This document shows positions 43,920-54,928 of a stretch of 64,000 nucleotides of DNA, in pieces. The position numbers and the translations under genes are program-made. Position 1 is the stretch's first letter. Each line of letters starts with the position of its first letter. The stretch comes from Charina bottae (taxonomy: Eukaryota > Chordata > Lepidosauria > Squamata > Charinaidae), in NCBI GenBank assembly GCA_023362775.1, contig JALMGJ010000004.1, positions 34,397,429 to 34,461,428 on the forward strand. Direction: 5' to 3'. The notes beneath the pieces were generated by a model, which ran no database searches, was not told the origin of the DNA, and saw nothing but the letters and a program-made list of their open reading frames with translations.

Positions 43920-45199
43920 ATTGAAAAATAGTAAAGTTGCAATGTAGATGGAACTGGAAAAATGTCAAAATTAGATGTGATTTGCTTTTGTGCAAGTTAT
44001 TTAATGTGTATGCGAAGAGTGCATCTGTGCCTGACAATTGAAAGAATGCCATTACTCTTCCCTTGTACAAAGAGAAATATACCAAGAGTGAAAAACCTTC
44101 TGGTGAATACTTTGATAAGTGTACTTGGCAAGGTGTTTGGCAGAATTCTGGTACGAGTGGTAACAAATGGCAATATTTGAGAAATGCAATGTGACTTTAT
44201 GCCGAGCAGGGAGTGTGCAGACCAGACTTTTGCTTTTCAACAAGTCATTGAGAAATGGCTGAAACTGAAAAAGAGTATTAATTGTATGCTTGTTGATTCT
44301 GAGAAAGTAAAAAAGTAAATAGAATGTTTTGTGTGGATACAAAGTTGATGTTTGGTTGCTGCATGTCCTAAGAGCAGTGTACAATAAAGCATGGGTGAGA
44401 ATAAATAAAATGCTTAGTGAAAGTTTCAACATTAAGTAGGGAATAAGGTAAAGATGTGTGATGTCCCTTGATTGATTGATTGATTTTCTATCCCATTTTT
44501 ATTATTTTTATAAATAACTCAAGGTGGCGAACATACCTAATACTCCTTCCTCCTCCTATTTTCCCCACAACAACAACCCTGTGAGGTGAGTTGGGCTGAG
44601 AGAGAGTGACTGGCCCAAGGTCACCCAGCCGGCCTTCATGCCTAAGGCGGGACTAGAACTCACAGCCTCCTGGTTTCTAGCCCAGCACCTTAACCACTAG
44701 ACCAAGCTGGCTCTTCGATTGTTTCATGTATTTATGAATAAGGGTTAAGGAATTACTTGTGGTGATGCATTGGGGATATAAATGTACGTGAACATGCTGC
44801 TGTGTTGTTAGCTAAGAAACCAAAAGATTTGCAGCAAGTATTAGATAGATAGTATGATGCAACAAAGAGCATGGCCCTGAAAATGAACAAATTATAGACT
44901 AAGGCAAATGTTTAAAAGGGAAAATGAAGTGAACAACTTCATTTTGGGGGAGATGGGCGGTGATAGAAATGTGAATAATAAATACAGTAAATAAATAAAC
45001 AACTGCAAAGCACGTATTCATGGCAAAAAGCTGGAGCAATTAGATGAATTTGCATACCTCGGTAAAATGTTAACTAAAGATGGGAAAACAGATGGAATAA
45101 TTGTAAAACATGCAAATACTGGTAGAAAGATGGTGAACAGTATGTAGTCTGTTGCAAGGAATGATGTTTGTTGAAAGACAAAATGGCTATATATAACAG
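43920..45199 (+). pseudogene. Ancient RTE-like LINE reverse transcriptase, part 1
   Basis: With many frame changes the plus strand gives ordered RT motifs: NAITLPLYKEKY, then VLGKVFGRILVRVV, CADQTFAFQQVIEKW, INCMLVDSEK, then after the SINE VLLAKKPKDLQQVL, KSMALKMNK and LDEFAYLGKMLTKDGK. This is the order of an RTE-like or related non-LTR reverse transcriptase, in a lineage different from Bov-B. It is interrupted by the SINE at 44466-44715 and by the Gypsy element. The exact clade is uncertain. Confidence 0.7.
44466..44715 (-). mobile_element. tRNA-derived SINE, full length, minus strand
   Basis: On the minus strand: head AGCTTGGTCTAGTGGTTAAG, B-box-like GAGTTCTAGTCCCGCC, CTTGGGCCAGTCACTCTC, GTTGTTGTTGTGGGG, GTTCGCCACCTTGAG, then a GGGATAGAAAATC tail with ATCA units. 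It is the longer tail subtype, in contrast to the copies at 11.4, 27.9 and 31.2 kb that end in CAACACTGACTC. Inserted in the old LINE remnant. Confidence 0.88.
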
Positions 45200-45664
45200 T
45201 GTCAGGACTCTGACAGGCACTCAGAGCCCTGCCATTAAGAAATCATTGGCATAACCAAAGAGGAAGCAAAGAGAACAATGAAGCGACCATCAGCGCCGGA
45301 ACAAGAACAATAAACCCAAGGCGCGGCCGGAAGATAACCATCAACCACGCTGCACAGCTGAGGGGTACTCCAGGGCACTGACCAGAAGCGGACCAGAGGG
45401 AAGACCTCAGCAGGGAGGGGGCGGGCACTCTGGCGGGAGGGTTTAAAAAGCCAAGCTGAGAGCCCGAGAACCATCCGTGCCTTTACTTGCTTACTGTCCT
45501 GTGTAGGTGCAGAAATAACACGCCGAGGCTGGGAATCTAGTCTCTAGTGTTTATTGGTACCTACATACAGAATCCTGCTAAACTGATAGTGCCTGAAGAA
45601 TCCCAAAGATATGAGTCCAACCTAGGGCGGAGCTTTCCTGAGGCATTTGGGAAAGAAGGCCAGA
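45200..45664 (+). repeat. 5' LTR of the Gypsy element, 3'-truncated
   Basis: Matches 50401-50865 and then stops abruptly at GAAGGCCAG. A TATA-like TTTAAAAAGCC lies at about 45442. The R/U5 portion with the polyadenylation signal present in the 3' LTR is missing. Confidence 0.95.
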
Positions 45665-45686
45665 GCCCCAAGCTAGAGCAACCCGC

Positions 45687-46529
45687 ATGGAAACGGGACT
45701 AGACAGCATGGACTTGAAACTGACAGCAATTCAAACGGCACTAGAAAAATTACTGCAACAGCCACAGAATCACGAAAGGAACAGAGAAGCCACCAGAGAA
45801 GACAACTCACCCACTGCAATATCTGAAGCCAGCAGCCTGGAAGAAAGTGACGGGGAGGAGGACGAGGAACAAGAGGAGACATACATGAGCTTCGTGAGTA
45901 ACCCACCAATGTACCAACACCCTAAGCCCATCATAACAACCAAATTAAAAACCAAATTTGATGGGGACCCTGAAAAACTGGCGTGCTTTCTGAACCATGT
46001 CAGAGGGTTCATGGAGGAGTCTGAACGCTTCTTTCTCAATGAAGAAGCCAAAGTACGCTATGTATCCAACTTCTTGATTGGGGAGGCGGCGAAATGGCTG
46101 GCAGTGTTACACGAAACAAGAGCCAAAGAACTACACAACTTTGAACTATTCATGAGGGCGCTGCAGAAGAGATTCGAGGACACCCTGTCCCGCATGTCTG
46201 CCAAGGCGGAAATACAAAGGCTGAGGCAAGGACACCGCACAGTGGCAGAATACGCCCTAGAATTTAAAAAACTGGTCAGCCACCTACCCAACTGGCCCGA
46301 GTCCTTCAAAGTAGAATACTTCCAGATGGGGCTGAGGTCAGAATTACTGGACATGGCAGCAGGAAGAGGGGACCCAGAAACCCTCGATGAATGGGTCCAA
46401 CTGGCGGGTAAAGTGGAGAGCACAAAACTGCGAATACGCTCCTACCGCCAACTGCAATATGCAGGGAGAAATCAGTACACAAGCCCATACAACACCAAAA
46501 GGGACTATGACAAAAAAACCATGGGCTGA
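45687..46529 (+). pseudogene. Gypsy gag (280 codons before a frameshift)
   Basis: Gag-type polyprotein N-terminal part: an acidic linker (residues about 45-65) and a capsid-like region containing LACFLNHVRGFM, FLIGEAAKWLAVLHE and LQKRFEDTL, typical of Ty3/Gypsy gag. Starts at ATG 45687 just after the LTR fusion point. The frame is lost near an A run at about 46508-46515. The zinc knuckle CFKCGREGH lies in another frame at 46559-46585 and is followed by a stop where its last Cys should come. Confidence 0.9.
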
Positions 46530-46823
46530 GGAGAAAGAACGATGGGAGAAGCACAAACTGTGCTTCAAGTGTGGAAGAGAGGGCCACAGGATATAGGACT
46601 CCAAACAGCCTACAGAAAAGAACAAGGCAGGTGAAAGACACAATAAAGCTCCACCCTACAAGCAGACAACGGCAAAGGCAGCAACGGAAAGGCGTAAATA
46701 CATAGAACCAGAGTCGACCACGGACGATTCAACAGATGAAGAATTCGTACCGGCGGGAAATGACAATGACCTGCCCTAAAGTGCGCCACAGGACAGGCCT
46801 TCAACAGGGGGCGCAACGACACC

Positions 46824-47399
46824 TTGACCACCGAAGACTGCCCCACAATGAAAGTCAAGGTAAAACTAGAAACCTTAAATGGGAGGGAGCAATTCAGGGG
46901 GGCAGCCATGTTGGACTCTGGGTGCTCGAGATGCTTAATGCACCCATCGATAGCAATTGAATTGGGACATAAATTATTCAAACTAAAATCACCTATTACT
47001 TTCTGCCAACTAGATGGGTCAGAAATGAAAGGGGGGCCAGTGGGACACTTCACAGAAGCTGTAAAAATGTAAATCGGCACACACGTGGAGACCCTACGAT
47101 TTATCGTAGCCCCCATATCAACACAACCGATCGTGCTCGGACTCAAATGGCTGAGGGAAAGAAACCCTCAGATATATTGGGTGTCGGGAGAAATGGAGTT
47201 TGTAGACAGGAGCTACCACACTGAAACTAACAGCACAACAGAAATTGGGGCAGCAGGGACCGTGAAGAGGGAGGAAACGCAACAGGAGGGGACAACAACA
47301 TTTCCAAAATGCTTTAATCCAGTAAGAGAGATTTTCAATGAACAAGAATGCGACCAACTACCCCCCCCCCCCCCCACTGGCAAACGGACTGTGCCATAG
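46824..47399 (+). pseudogene. Gypsy aspartic protease region
   Basis: The first frame (46824-47072) contains MLDSGCSRCLMHP, the D-S/T-G active site of a retropepsin, and ends in a stop at 47070-47072. It continues at 47085 with FIVAPI and IVLGLKWLRERNP, the C-terminal block typical of Gypsy proteases. A C run of about 15 bases at 47361-47375 marks the passage to the reverse transcriptase frame. Confidence 0.88.
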
Positions 47400-48237
47400 A
47401 ACTCATACCGGGAGCCACATTCCCTAAACCAAAGATGTATGCGATGACCCAAAAAGAACTACAGGAACTACGCAAATTTATAGACAAAAATCTGGCGCGT
47501 GGGTTCATTGAGCCGGCCAACTCCCCCCTAGCAGCCCCGGTCCTGTTTAGAAAGAAAAAAGATGGATCCCTACGCTTGTGCACCGACTACAAGGGACTTA
47601 ATGCCATATCGGTCACGAACCAAAACCCCTTACCGCTACTGAAAGACATGCTGGCACAATTAGCAAAAGGGAAAATCTTTACTAAATTGGACCTTAGGGA
47701 AGCATATTACAGGGTCAGGATAAGAGAGGGGGACGAATGGAAAACAGCTTTTAACTGCCCACTGGGGTCATTCCAGTACCGCGTCCTCCCATTCGGAATT
47801 GTGGGGGGGGGGGGGCAGGCATCTTCATGAAATTAATCAACGAGGTCCTGTACGACTTCCTATACCAGGGCGTCATCGTCTACTTAGACGACATTCTGAT
47901 ATTTTCAGAAAACAAAGAGGAACACGAGCAATTAGTAATGGTGGTGCTTGAAAAACTACTAGAAGCTAAACTATACGTCAAACTGAGCAAATGTGAATTT
48001 AATAAAGACAAACTAGACTTCCTTGGCTTTCGCATATCACAAAAAGGTATTGAAATGGACCCTGCCAAGGTACAGGCGGTCTTAGGGTGGGAACCCCCGC
48101 GAAGCAGAAGGCAACTGCAGGCCTTCATAGGGTTCGCCAATTTCTACAGAGAATTTATCAAAAATTTTGCGCAGATCACCCTGCCATTAACGGACTTATT
48201 GAAAACAAAAACAAAAGGGACTAAACCAACTGTGTGA
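47348..48237 (+). pseudogene. Gypsy reverse transcriptase, frame-shifted
   Basis: First part (47348-47830) carries FIEPANSPLAAPVLF, KKDGSLRLCTDYKGLN, FTKLDLREAYYRVRI and FQYRVLPFG, followed by a G run of about 14 bases at 47802-47815. The second part (47827-48237, another frame) has VIVYLDDILIFS with the catalytic YLDD, FLGFRISQKGIEMDP and LQAFIGFANFYREFI. The G run stands where the family has a short Ala/Pro-rich segment. An in-frame TGA (48235-48237) ends it. Confidence 0.93.
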
Positions 48238-48696
48238 CAGGCTAGCGCTAAAATCAAGTGGACGCCAGAGTGCCAGGAAGCCTTCAACAAACTCAAGGCC
48301 CTGTTCACAACGGAGCCCATACTAAAGCACCCCGAAGTCAACAAACCGTTTATAATACACACGGATGCCTCCGACTACGCAGTAGGGTCAATCCTACTAC
48401 AGGCAGACGAAGAGAACAAACTGAGACCCTGCGCATACATATCCAAAAAGTTCAGCAACACGGAAAAACGCTGGCATGTGTGGGAGAAGGAAGCGTTCGT
48501 GGTTCACCACGCACTAGCCACATGGCGACACCTATTGGAGGGATCATCCATACCATTTGAGGTATGGACCGACCATAAAAACCTGGAGGCACTCAAAGCG
48601 CCTAGAAAACTAAACCCCAAACAGCTGCGCTGGGCTGAGTTCTTCAGCAGATTCAACTTCTCGCTGAAGTACTTCCCGGGGGGAAAAACCACCTAG
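48238..48696 (+). pseudogene. Gypsy RNase H
   Basis: In the same frame after the TGA: WTPECQEAFNKLK, then HTDASDYAVGSILLQ (catalytic Asp), CAYISKKFSNTEKRWHVWEKE (first Glu in the KE pair) and WTDHKNLEAL. A one-base shift at about 48680-48690, within GGGGGGAAAAA, moves into the integrase frame. Confidence 0.9.
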
Positions 48697-49910
48697 CGGA
48701 TGCGCTGTCGCGACTACCGCAACATGAAGGGAAGACAGAAGTCACCAAAGCGCTCTTCCCAAGCAACCCGACACCCACAACAAACAAACAAATAACACAG
48801 AACGTGCAAGGGGGGAACCTAGCAGTCACACAGAGGCAGGAAGATAGGCAAACTGAAAAGTCCACACTACAAAAAGAAATACAAACAGCAATCCTAAACA
48901 ACACGTGGTGGGGTGAAAACAAAGAAACGTTGCAAGAACACGAGGGGGAGTGGTGGAAAGATGACAAGTTATATGTGCCTGACACAGTCCGGAAACGAGT
49001 ACTCGAGAACAGCCATGACCACAAAGCAGCGGGGCACTTCGGGTTTGTCAAGACCATCCACCTCGTAAGACGCAAATTCTGGTGGCCCATGTTACGTAGA
49101 GACGTAAAAGATTATGTAAAATCCTGCCCGGTTTGTTCCACAGCTAAACGGACAATAGGAAAACCCACGGGATTGCTGCAAAATGTCGCGAGCCCCACCC
49201 AACCATGGAGACAGATTGCCATGGACTTCGTGGTGGACCTCCCCACGAGCAAAAACAAAATGGCAATCTGGGTGGTAACAGATCTCTTCTCTAAACAAGC
49301 CCATTTCATCACATGTAACGGCATACCGACAGCACCAAAGATGGCCAAACTGTTCATCCAAAACATCTACCGAATACACGGTACACCCGAACGCATCATC
49401 AGCGATCGTGGAAGCACGTTCACATCAAAATTCTGGAAAGAATTCCTAAAGCTAATTGGATCAGAACAAGGGCTGAGCAGTGCATTCCACCCATGCACAG
49501 ACGGAGCATCAGAACGATTAGTATCCATACTTGAACAATACCTCCGGTGCTATATAAGTTACCAGCAAGACGACTGGGTAGACTTGCTACCATTCGCAGA
49601 AGTGGCATACAATAACGCCATACACCAAAGCACCGGATTCACACCATTTAAAATAGCCACAGGACAAGACTTCGCTACCATGCCAGAGGTGGCCATGATC
49701 AACAGAGACAAAACGCAAGGCCCATTACAGCCAGATGCGTGGATCAATAAAATAACAAGCAACTGGCCAGTAATGCTGCAAACGTTACAAGAAGCAAAGG
49801 CCGCGTACAAAAAGTACGCAGACAAGAAAAGAACAACAGAGTGGGAACTCAGAGAAGGGGACAAGGTCTACCTCTCAACAAAAAAACTCAGATCAACACA
49901 AGCATCATGA
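48693..49910 (+). pseudogene. Gypsy integrase
   Basis: One frame from about 48693 to the TGA at 49908-49910. It contains the end of RNase H (ADALSRLP), the HHCC zinc domain (HDHKAAGHFG, CPVCSTAK) and the DDE core: MDFVVDLP, ISDRGSTF and GASERLV. All three acidic residues are present, although the third sits in GASERLV where DGQTERVN is usual. A GPY-like GPFPITKV continues after the TGA. DNA strand transfer is the expected role. Confidence 0.92.
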
Positions 49911-50292
49911 AAATTAGCCTCAAGGTTCATCGGACCGTTCCCTATAACGAAAGTAATTAACCCAGTAACAGCAAAACTTCAACTCCCAAAATCACTGAGG
50001 AAGGTCCATCCAGTATTCCACATTAGCTTACTGAAAGTACCACCTGTCGGACCAATGGCACCCAGTAACCCCAGAACTGTCAGCAACCATCGTAAATGGA
50101 GAACCGCACTTTGAAATTGACGACATCTTCGACTCGTAGTGGCACAGGGGACAACTCCAATATTTAGTCAAATGGCAACACCTACCTGTCAGCTTCAAAG
50201 AATGGGTGGCGACCCGACACATGCAAGCGCCCGACCTAATTAGACGCTTCCACCACAAATTCCCCAATAAACCCCACAAACCAATACACTAA
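49911..50292 (+). pseudogene. Gypsy integrase tail with chromodomain
   Basis: After the stop the frame continues with [11 protein letters not shown] and [12 protein letters not shown] shift at about 50058 leads to a chromodomain-like block, HRGQLQYLVKWQHLP and EWVATRH (about 50145-50215), preceded by an in-frame TAG at about 50137. Chromodomains in such integrases are thought to target insertion to heterochromatin (family knowledge). Confidence 0.85.
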
Positions 50293-50360
50293 CAAAAAGT
50301 TTTTCTTTATTGCAGATATCGTTGACGAACATCAAACAAGGCAATCATACGCACACAGGC

Positions 50361-50385
50361 GAAAGAGGGGAGGGGGGAGGAACAT
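50361..50385 (+). other. Polypurine tract of the Gypsy element
   Basis: GAAAGAGGGGAGGGGGGAGG, a pure purine run 16 bases upstream of the 3' LTR; the likely plus-strand primer. Confidence 0.7.
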
Positions 50386-50400
50386 TTTGGGCCGGAGGCA

Positions 50401-51036
50401 TGTCAGGACTCTGACAGGCACTCAGAGCCCTGCCATTAAGAAATCATTGGCATAACCAAAGAGGAAGCAAAGAGAACAATGAAGCAACCATCAGCGCCGG
50501 AACAAGAACAATAAACCCAAGGCGCGGCCGGAAGATAACCATCAACCACGCTGCACAGCTGAGGGGTACTCCAGGGCACTGACCAGAAGCGGACCAGAGG
50601 GAAGACCTCAGCAGGGAGGGGGCGGGCGCTCTGGCGGGAGGGTTTAAAAAGCCAAGCCGAGAACCCGAGAACCATCTGTGCCTTTACTTGCTTACTGTCC
50701 TGTGTAGGTGCAGAAATAACACGCCGAGGCTGGGAATCTAGTCTCTAGTGTTTATTGGTACCTACATACAGAATCCTGCTAAACTGATAGTGCCTGAAGA
50801 ATCCCAAAGATATGAGTCCAACCTAGGGCGGAGCTTTCCTGAGGCGTTTGGGAAAGAAGGCCAGGCTTTCCGAGCTACGTGCTCGCTTCTCTCTCATGGG
50901 CAAGCTCCCCCCTTCGCTCTCCTGTGTCTCCCTGACACTTACCCATGTACAGCCAATAAACTGTTTACTTACCAATACCTGAGCTGAAGTCTTCTTTGGG
51001 AGAAACGTGTGCGGCTTGCATGAGGAGCCTCTCACA
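50401..51036 (+). repeat. 3' LTR of the Gypsy element, complete (636 bp)
   Basis: Starts TGTCAGG, ends TCTCACA. Polyadenylation signal AATAAA at about 50956. TATA-like TTTAAAAAGCC at about 50644. The last 171 bases have no counterpart in the 5' LTR. Confidence 0.95.
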
Positions 51037-51041
51037 AACAG

Positions 51042-51150
51042 TATGCTTCTCCCCACTTGGTTATAGGGAAGTAAGAGTTGGATGTGTCAGGAGAAAAAGG
51101 ATTAAAAGGTTTGAAGAGGTATTTTGAATTGTGCTGCTATAAACTAGTAT
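51042..51150 (+). pseudogene. Ancient RTE-like LINE, part 2
   Basis: Directly after the Gypsy target duplication the frame gives MLLPTWL, then GSKSWMCQEKK, the block that follows the FAYLGKMLTKDGK motif in this LINE type. So the LINE was split by the Gypsy insertion. Confidence 0.7.
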
Positions 51151-51159
51151 TAGCTATAT

Positions 51160-51968
51160 TTCCTTTTCTTACCTCTTTCAGTTAGGCTTTACTCTTTTTT
51201 TCTACGCTCTGCAAAACTTGTTGATATTTTGCAAAACAAACAAGAATAGTGTGATGGGTACATATGTATTTCTGTATGTACATTAAATAAATACGGCATC
51301 TTCAAATAACAGCCTAGAACAGTTTTTCAGATCCTCTGCCCATTGCCTATAAAGACACCCTATAGAAAACCTATTTTCTCATTTTCTTCCAAAGGTACTT
51401 CAGTTTCAGGTCAGGATGATGCTTCTTTAGTCAGCAACAACACAGAGTTGGCAAAATTCTTCATTCAACCCATTTTCCACTCAGAAAAAAATATTTTTTA
51501 AAAACTCCATATTTTCCTTTATAAACAAAAATAATTTTCAGGAGAAAAAAGTTATCTTACAATCCAAATTTAATTGAGGACCCTACATAATGTATACTTT
51601 CTTTAAGGTGGAGTTTTCAGATAGAAACAGTTCAGTAAAAATATAATATAAAACAAATTCCATACAAAAATTAAACTTACAACACTACAAAAATAAGAAG
51701 AGAATTAAAGATGGCAACAACAACAACAACTCAACTCAGGGGAAGGTGCTCCGAAAAATCTCAGTCTTTAAAAGCTTGCAGAAAATCAACAAAAAGGGAG
51801 CAGTACAGGAATAGATTAAGGCTGAGTTAGTATCACACAATAGACTCAGTCATCACTATCCCTCAATAAACACACCCATGAACCAGAGTAGATGTCTAAG
51901 AAGGTCCCAGGAAAATGGAAATATTCATAGAAAGCCCAGCCCCTTAAAAGACAACCAGGCTGAAGGCA
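51160..51968. other. Unassigned non-coding DNA
   Basis: Nothing recognised apart from a short CAA run at about 51715-51730. Confidence 0.45.
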
Positions 51969-51969
51969 G

Positions 51970-52040
51970 TTCCTTCCTTCCTTCCTTCCTTCCTTCCTTC
52001 CTTCCTTCCTTCCTTCCTTCCTTCCTTCCTTCCTTCCTTC
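51970..52040. repeat. (CTTC)n microsatellite
   Basis: About 17 CTTC units. The repeated Pro-Ser-Phe-Leu and Gly-Arg-Lys-Glu frames are translations of it. Confidence 0.97.
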
Positions 52041-52688
52041 TTCTTTTATTTTTTACTTTTTCGGTGGGAAAATTGGACTCTCTGCCTCTTTGTGCCCCTC
52101 TTCCCCATAAATACACACATACAGTATATACATACCATGTGGCTGTAGGCAGTGAAAATCAAATGAAGGAATTATGCTAGCACCTGCCAGAAGCCACCTC
52201 CAAAACTAAGGACAGCCAGAACAACTGCTGATTAGAATTAACTGCCTGTAAAACAAGGTGTCCTCATTCATCAACCTTTCTCTCTCTGTGCTATACAAAA
52301 ACTACCATACACAGAAACACTCAAACACACACACACATTCCCCTCCCTCCTCACAGAAACTGCAAAAAGAAAGGGAAAGAAGGAGAACATGGTCTATGAG
52401 AAAACAAGAGAAAAAAGATGTAACACTAGATGGAATGAGGTGCGGGGGAAATATAACTAGATTTAGAAGGAAAGAACAGTTGTAGATCCTGCAATACATA
52501 AAGCATTAATTTCATTCAGCAAAGAGACCCTTCCTAAGCAACAGTTAAAATTTAGGCCATCTGCAAAGCCACCTGTAGAGAACCACAGAGATGACGTTGG
52601 AGAAGAATGCAACAGTTAGCAAAACACAATTTAAGCCCAGGAAAAGAAGAGAACATTAGAAAAAAATCTTCAACAGACTCTGCCTTAA
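52041..52688. other. Unassigned non-coding DNA
   Basis: Nothing recognised. Confidence 0.45.
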
Positions 52689-52812
52689 GTCTGTTTGGTA
52701 TAGAGGGAAAACCTTGTCAGGCTTTCAAGATTCTGTTACATAGCCTATATCAATAAAACACAATTCCAGTATTTCTTGTGGAGTCTGTTTGCTGACCTGG
52801 CCTTATCCATCA
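52689..52812 (+). repeat. LTR-like 3'-end fragment
   Basis: AAGATTCTGTTACATAGCC, then CAATAAAACACAATTCC and GTGGAGTCTGTTTGCTG resemble the end of the LTR-like repeats at 24.1 and 25.1 kb (GATTCTGTTACTATAACC then AATAAAG). Probably a diverged member of that family. Confidence 0.4.
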
Positions 52813-52849
52813 GAAGTTTGTTCCCCTTTAAATAAACAATCAATTATAC

Positions 52850-53234
52850 GGGGCGCGGTAGCTCAGTGGGTTAAACCGCTGAGCTGTAAGACTGCCTGTA
52901 AAGATCTGATGGTCAGCAGTTCAAATCCCCGCATGGCGAGGTGAGCTCTCGTCACTAGCCCCAGCTTCTGTCAACCCAGCAGTTCGAAAGCTAAGGCGAG
53001 TAGATAAATGGGTACCACGTTAAAGTGGGAGAATTTGCCGGCGTCCTGTAATTCGGGGGTCGCCCTCGGAGCAAAGGAAGATCCCGGGAATGGCGACGGA
53101 GGACGACGAAACCCGATCGGTGAACATCCAGGACGTCAGCAGCTGACTCGGAAGCGAGGTATGCTGGGACATGTAGTCCAATGCCTACGGAAGAAGAGTC
53201 GGTTCCCCTACCCCCTTCCTGAGCGTGCAGTTAA

Positions 53235-53320
<86 letters not shown>

Positions 53321-53438
53321 GTATATATATATGAATTGTATAAATATATAAATTGAAATGCTGTAAGCCGCCTAGAGTCCTCCGATTGGGAGGGGAAAGG
53401 CGGGGTATAAATATGATTAATAAATAAATAAATAAATA
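52850..53438 (+). mobile_element. tRNA-derived SINE with L2-type tail
   Basis: The tRNA-like head GCGGTAGCTCAGTGGGTTAA (A box) is followed by a B-box region CAGCAGTTCAAATCCCC, a long body with GGGTACCACGTTAAAGTGGG, and the tail GTAAGCCGCCTAGAGTCC with GGCGGGGTATAAATA and AAAT units. The tail matches L2 3' ends, so L2 is the probable partner. A 105-bp TA/TG microsatellite lies inside the 3' part. Confidence 0.85.
53237..53332. repeat. (TA)n(TG)n(TA)n microsatellite
   Basis: TA run, about 19 TG units, then TA units, inside the SINE. Confidence 0.97.
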
Positions 53439-53728
53439 CTTACAGAGTTGATAGTCACTGGTTTTATAAAACGCATGTGCTCCAAATTTGCTGATCTAAA
53501 AACAGATGATTGATGTCATTCAATAGATTTAGTTACGCTGTTCTAGATCAGGCTTACCTATCATATACAGACACTCACCAGAGGTCTGATAATCCTTATT
53601 TTTATAGTTTGCCTGTTTACTGCAAAAAACAAAGAAAAAGTGTGGTTCTCAGTTTCTGGTAAGCTACAATTTAGGCTATTGCAGTCTTATGTTCAGCTTT
53701 CAGTGGTTATAAGCAGTGTACGGTCACA

Positions 53729-54045
53729 TAAAGGTAAAAGGTAAAGGTTCCCCCCGCACATTTGTGCAGTCATGTCCGACTCTAGGGGCCGGTGCTCATC
53801 TCCGTTTCTTAGCTGAAGAGCCAACGTTGTCCAAAGACGCTTCCACGGTCATGTGGCCAGCATGACGCATGCGGAACGCTGTTACCTTCCCACCGAAGTG
53901 GTACCTATTCATCTACTTGCATTTGCATGCTTTCAAATTGCTAGGTTGGCAAGAGCTGGGGCGAGTGTGGGAGCTCACTCCGTCACGCGGGACTAGGGAT
54001 TCGAACCTCCGAACTTGCGATCAACAAGCCTGGCGTCTTACCCGC
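53729..54045 (-). mobile_element. tRNA-derived SINE with Bov-B tail, minus strand
   Basis: The minus strand shows a B box GAGGTTCGAATCCC and a body with GTAACAGCGTTCCGCATG. It ends in TAGAGTCGGACATGACTG and an ACCTTTACCTTTT-type tail. The GAGTCGGACATGACTG block matches the Bov-B 3' end at 40.32 kb (GAGTCGGACACGACTA), so Bov-B machinery is the likely mobiliser. Confidence 0.85.
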
Positions 54046-54195
54046 CATGTATACAAATACCCACCTACATCTATACTCGTTTTTGTACATGTTGTATCTG
54101 ACACTTAAAAAATCTAAACAAAATTGAAACTGACCTAAAACAACATGGATAGTGTCAGGGAGAAATAACACATAATTTGAATGGAAGAGTAAGCC

Positions 54196-54883
54196 TTGAA
54201 TCCCATTTCAATACTGCTGCTTCTTAACACCAGGTCTGTTAACAACAAGGCCCCCCTCATATGTGATTTGATCATGGAGGAGGGGGCAGACCTGGCATGT
54301 ATCACCGAGACCTGGCTGGGCCCAGAAGGGGGGGGTAGCCCTCTCAGAAATGTACCCGGCCAGGTTTCAGGTATGGCAGCAGCTGAGACTCGGGGGCAGG
54401 GGAGGAGGGGTGGCGGTTGTCATCCGAGAGTCTCAAGTGGCCTTCAGGGGCGCTGCTTCGCAAGTGGCCAGTTGTGAGACCCTGTTTTTCAAGTTGGGTT
54501 CTTGAGAGCAGTTGGGAGTGTTGCTGCTGTACCAGCCTCCCTGCTGCGTAGCAACCTCCCTGCCCGAGCTGCTGGAGGCCATCTCGGGGCTGGCGGTGGA
54601 GTTCCCCAGGCTTATGGTTCTGGGGGACTTCAATCTGCCATCCCTGGGACGTACCTCAGAGGCGGCTCAGGAGTTCATGGCTACCATGGCAGCCATGGGC
54701 CTGTTCCAGATTATTCAAGACCCGACTCGAGACAGTGACCTCACCCCGGACTTAGTTTTCTTGTCGGAGCAGTGGCAACATGATCTGAGGGGAGAGTTAG
54801 ATCTGTCCCCATTGTCATGGTCAGATCACGCCCTGGTGGCCCTGAGATTCTCTTATGCTGCCCCACTCTGCAGGGAGGCATGA
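54196..54883 (+). pseudogene. L2 endonuclease domain
   Basis: Pieces in two frames: NTRSVNNKAPLI and LACITETWLG (catalytic Glu), then after a shift at about 54380-54510 YQPPCC, GDFNLPS (Asp-Asn) and LSWSDHALVALRFS (Asp-His). The key residues remain, but the frame is broken by a region of frameshift between the two parts. Confidence 0.85.
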
Positions 54884-54928
54884 CCAATTCGATTGGTGAC
54901 TAATGACCAATTAGTCACCCGGTGACTA

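Larger units (their letters stand above)
45200..51036 (+). mobile_element. Chromodomain Ty3/Gypsy LTR retrotransposon (defective)
   Basis: Order: LTR, gag, zinc knuckle, protease, reverse transcriptase, RNase H, integrase, chromodomain, purine tract, LTR. A 5-bp target duplication AACAG (45195-45199 and 51037-51041) flanks it, and the LTRs start TGTCAGG and end TCTCACA. Full-length chromodomain Gypsy elements are known from the Anolis genome (recalled). Breaks: the last 170 or so bases of the 5' LTR plus the primer-binding site are deleted, and there are several frameshifts and in-frame stops. The two LTRs differ at 6 of about 465 comparable positions (1.3 percent, counted by eye), so insertion was fairly recent. 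It landed in an older LINE reverse transcriptase gene. Confidence 0.95.

Noticed and set aside
45200..51036. An endogenous retrovirus
   Set aside because: The domain order with integrase after RNase H, a C-terminal chromodomain and no envelope frame before the polypurine tract identify a Ty3/Gypsy retrotransposon instead.
52850..52925. A functional tRNA gene
   Set aside because: It has A- and B-box-like sequences but is followed by a SINE body and an L2-type tail, and the cloverleaf arms are not intact.
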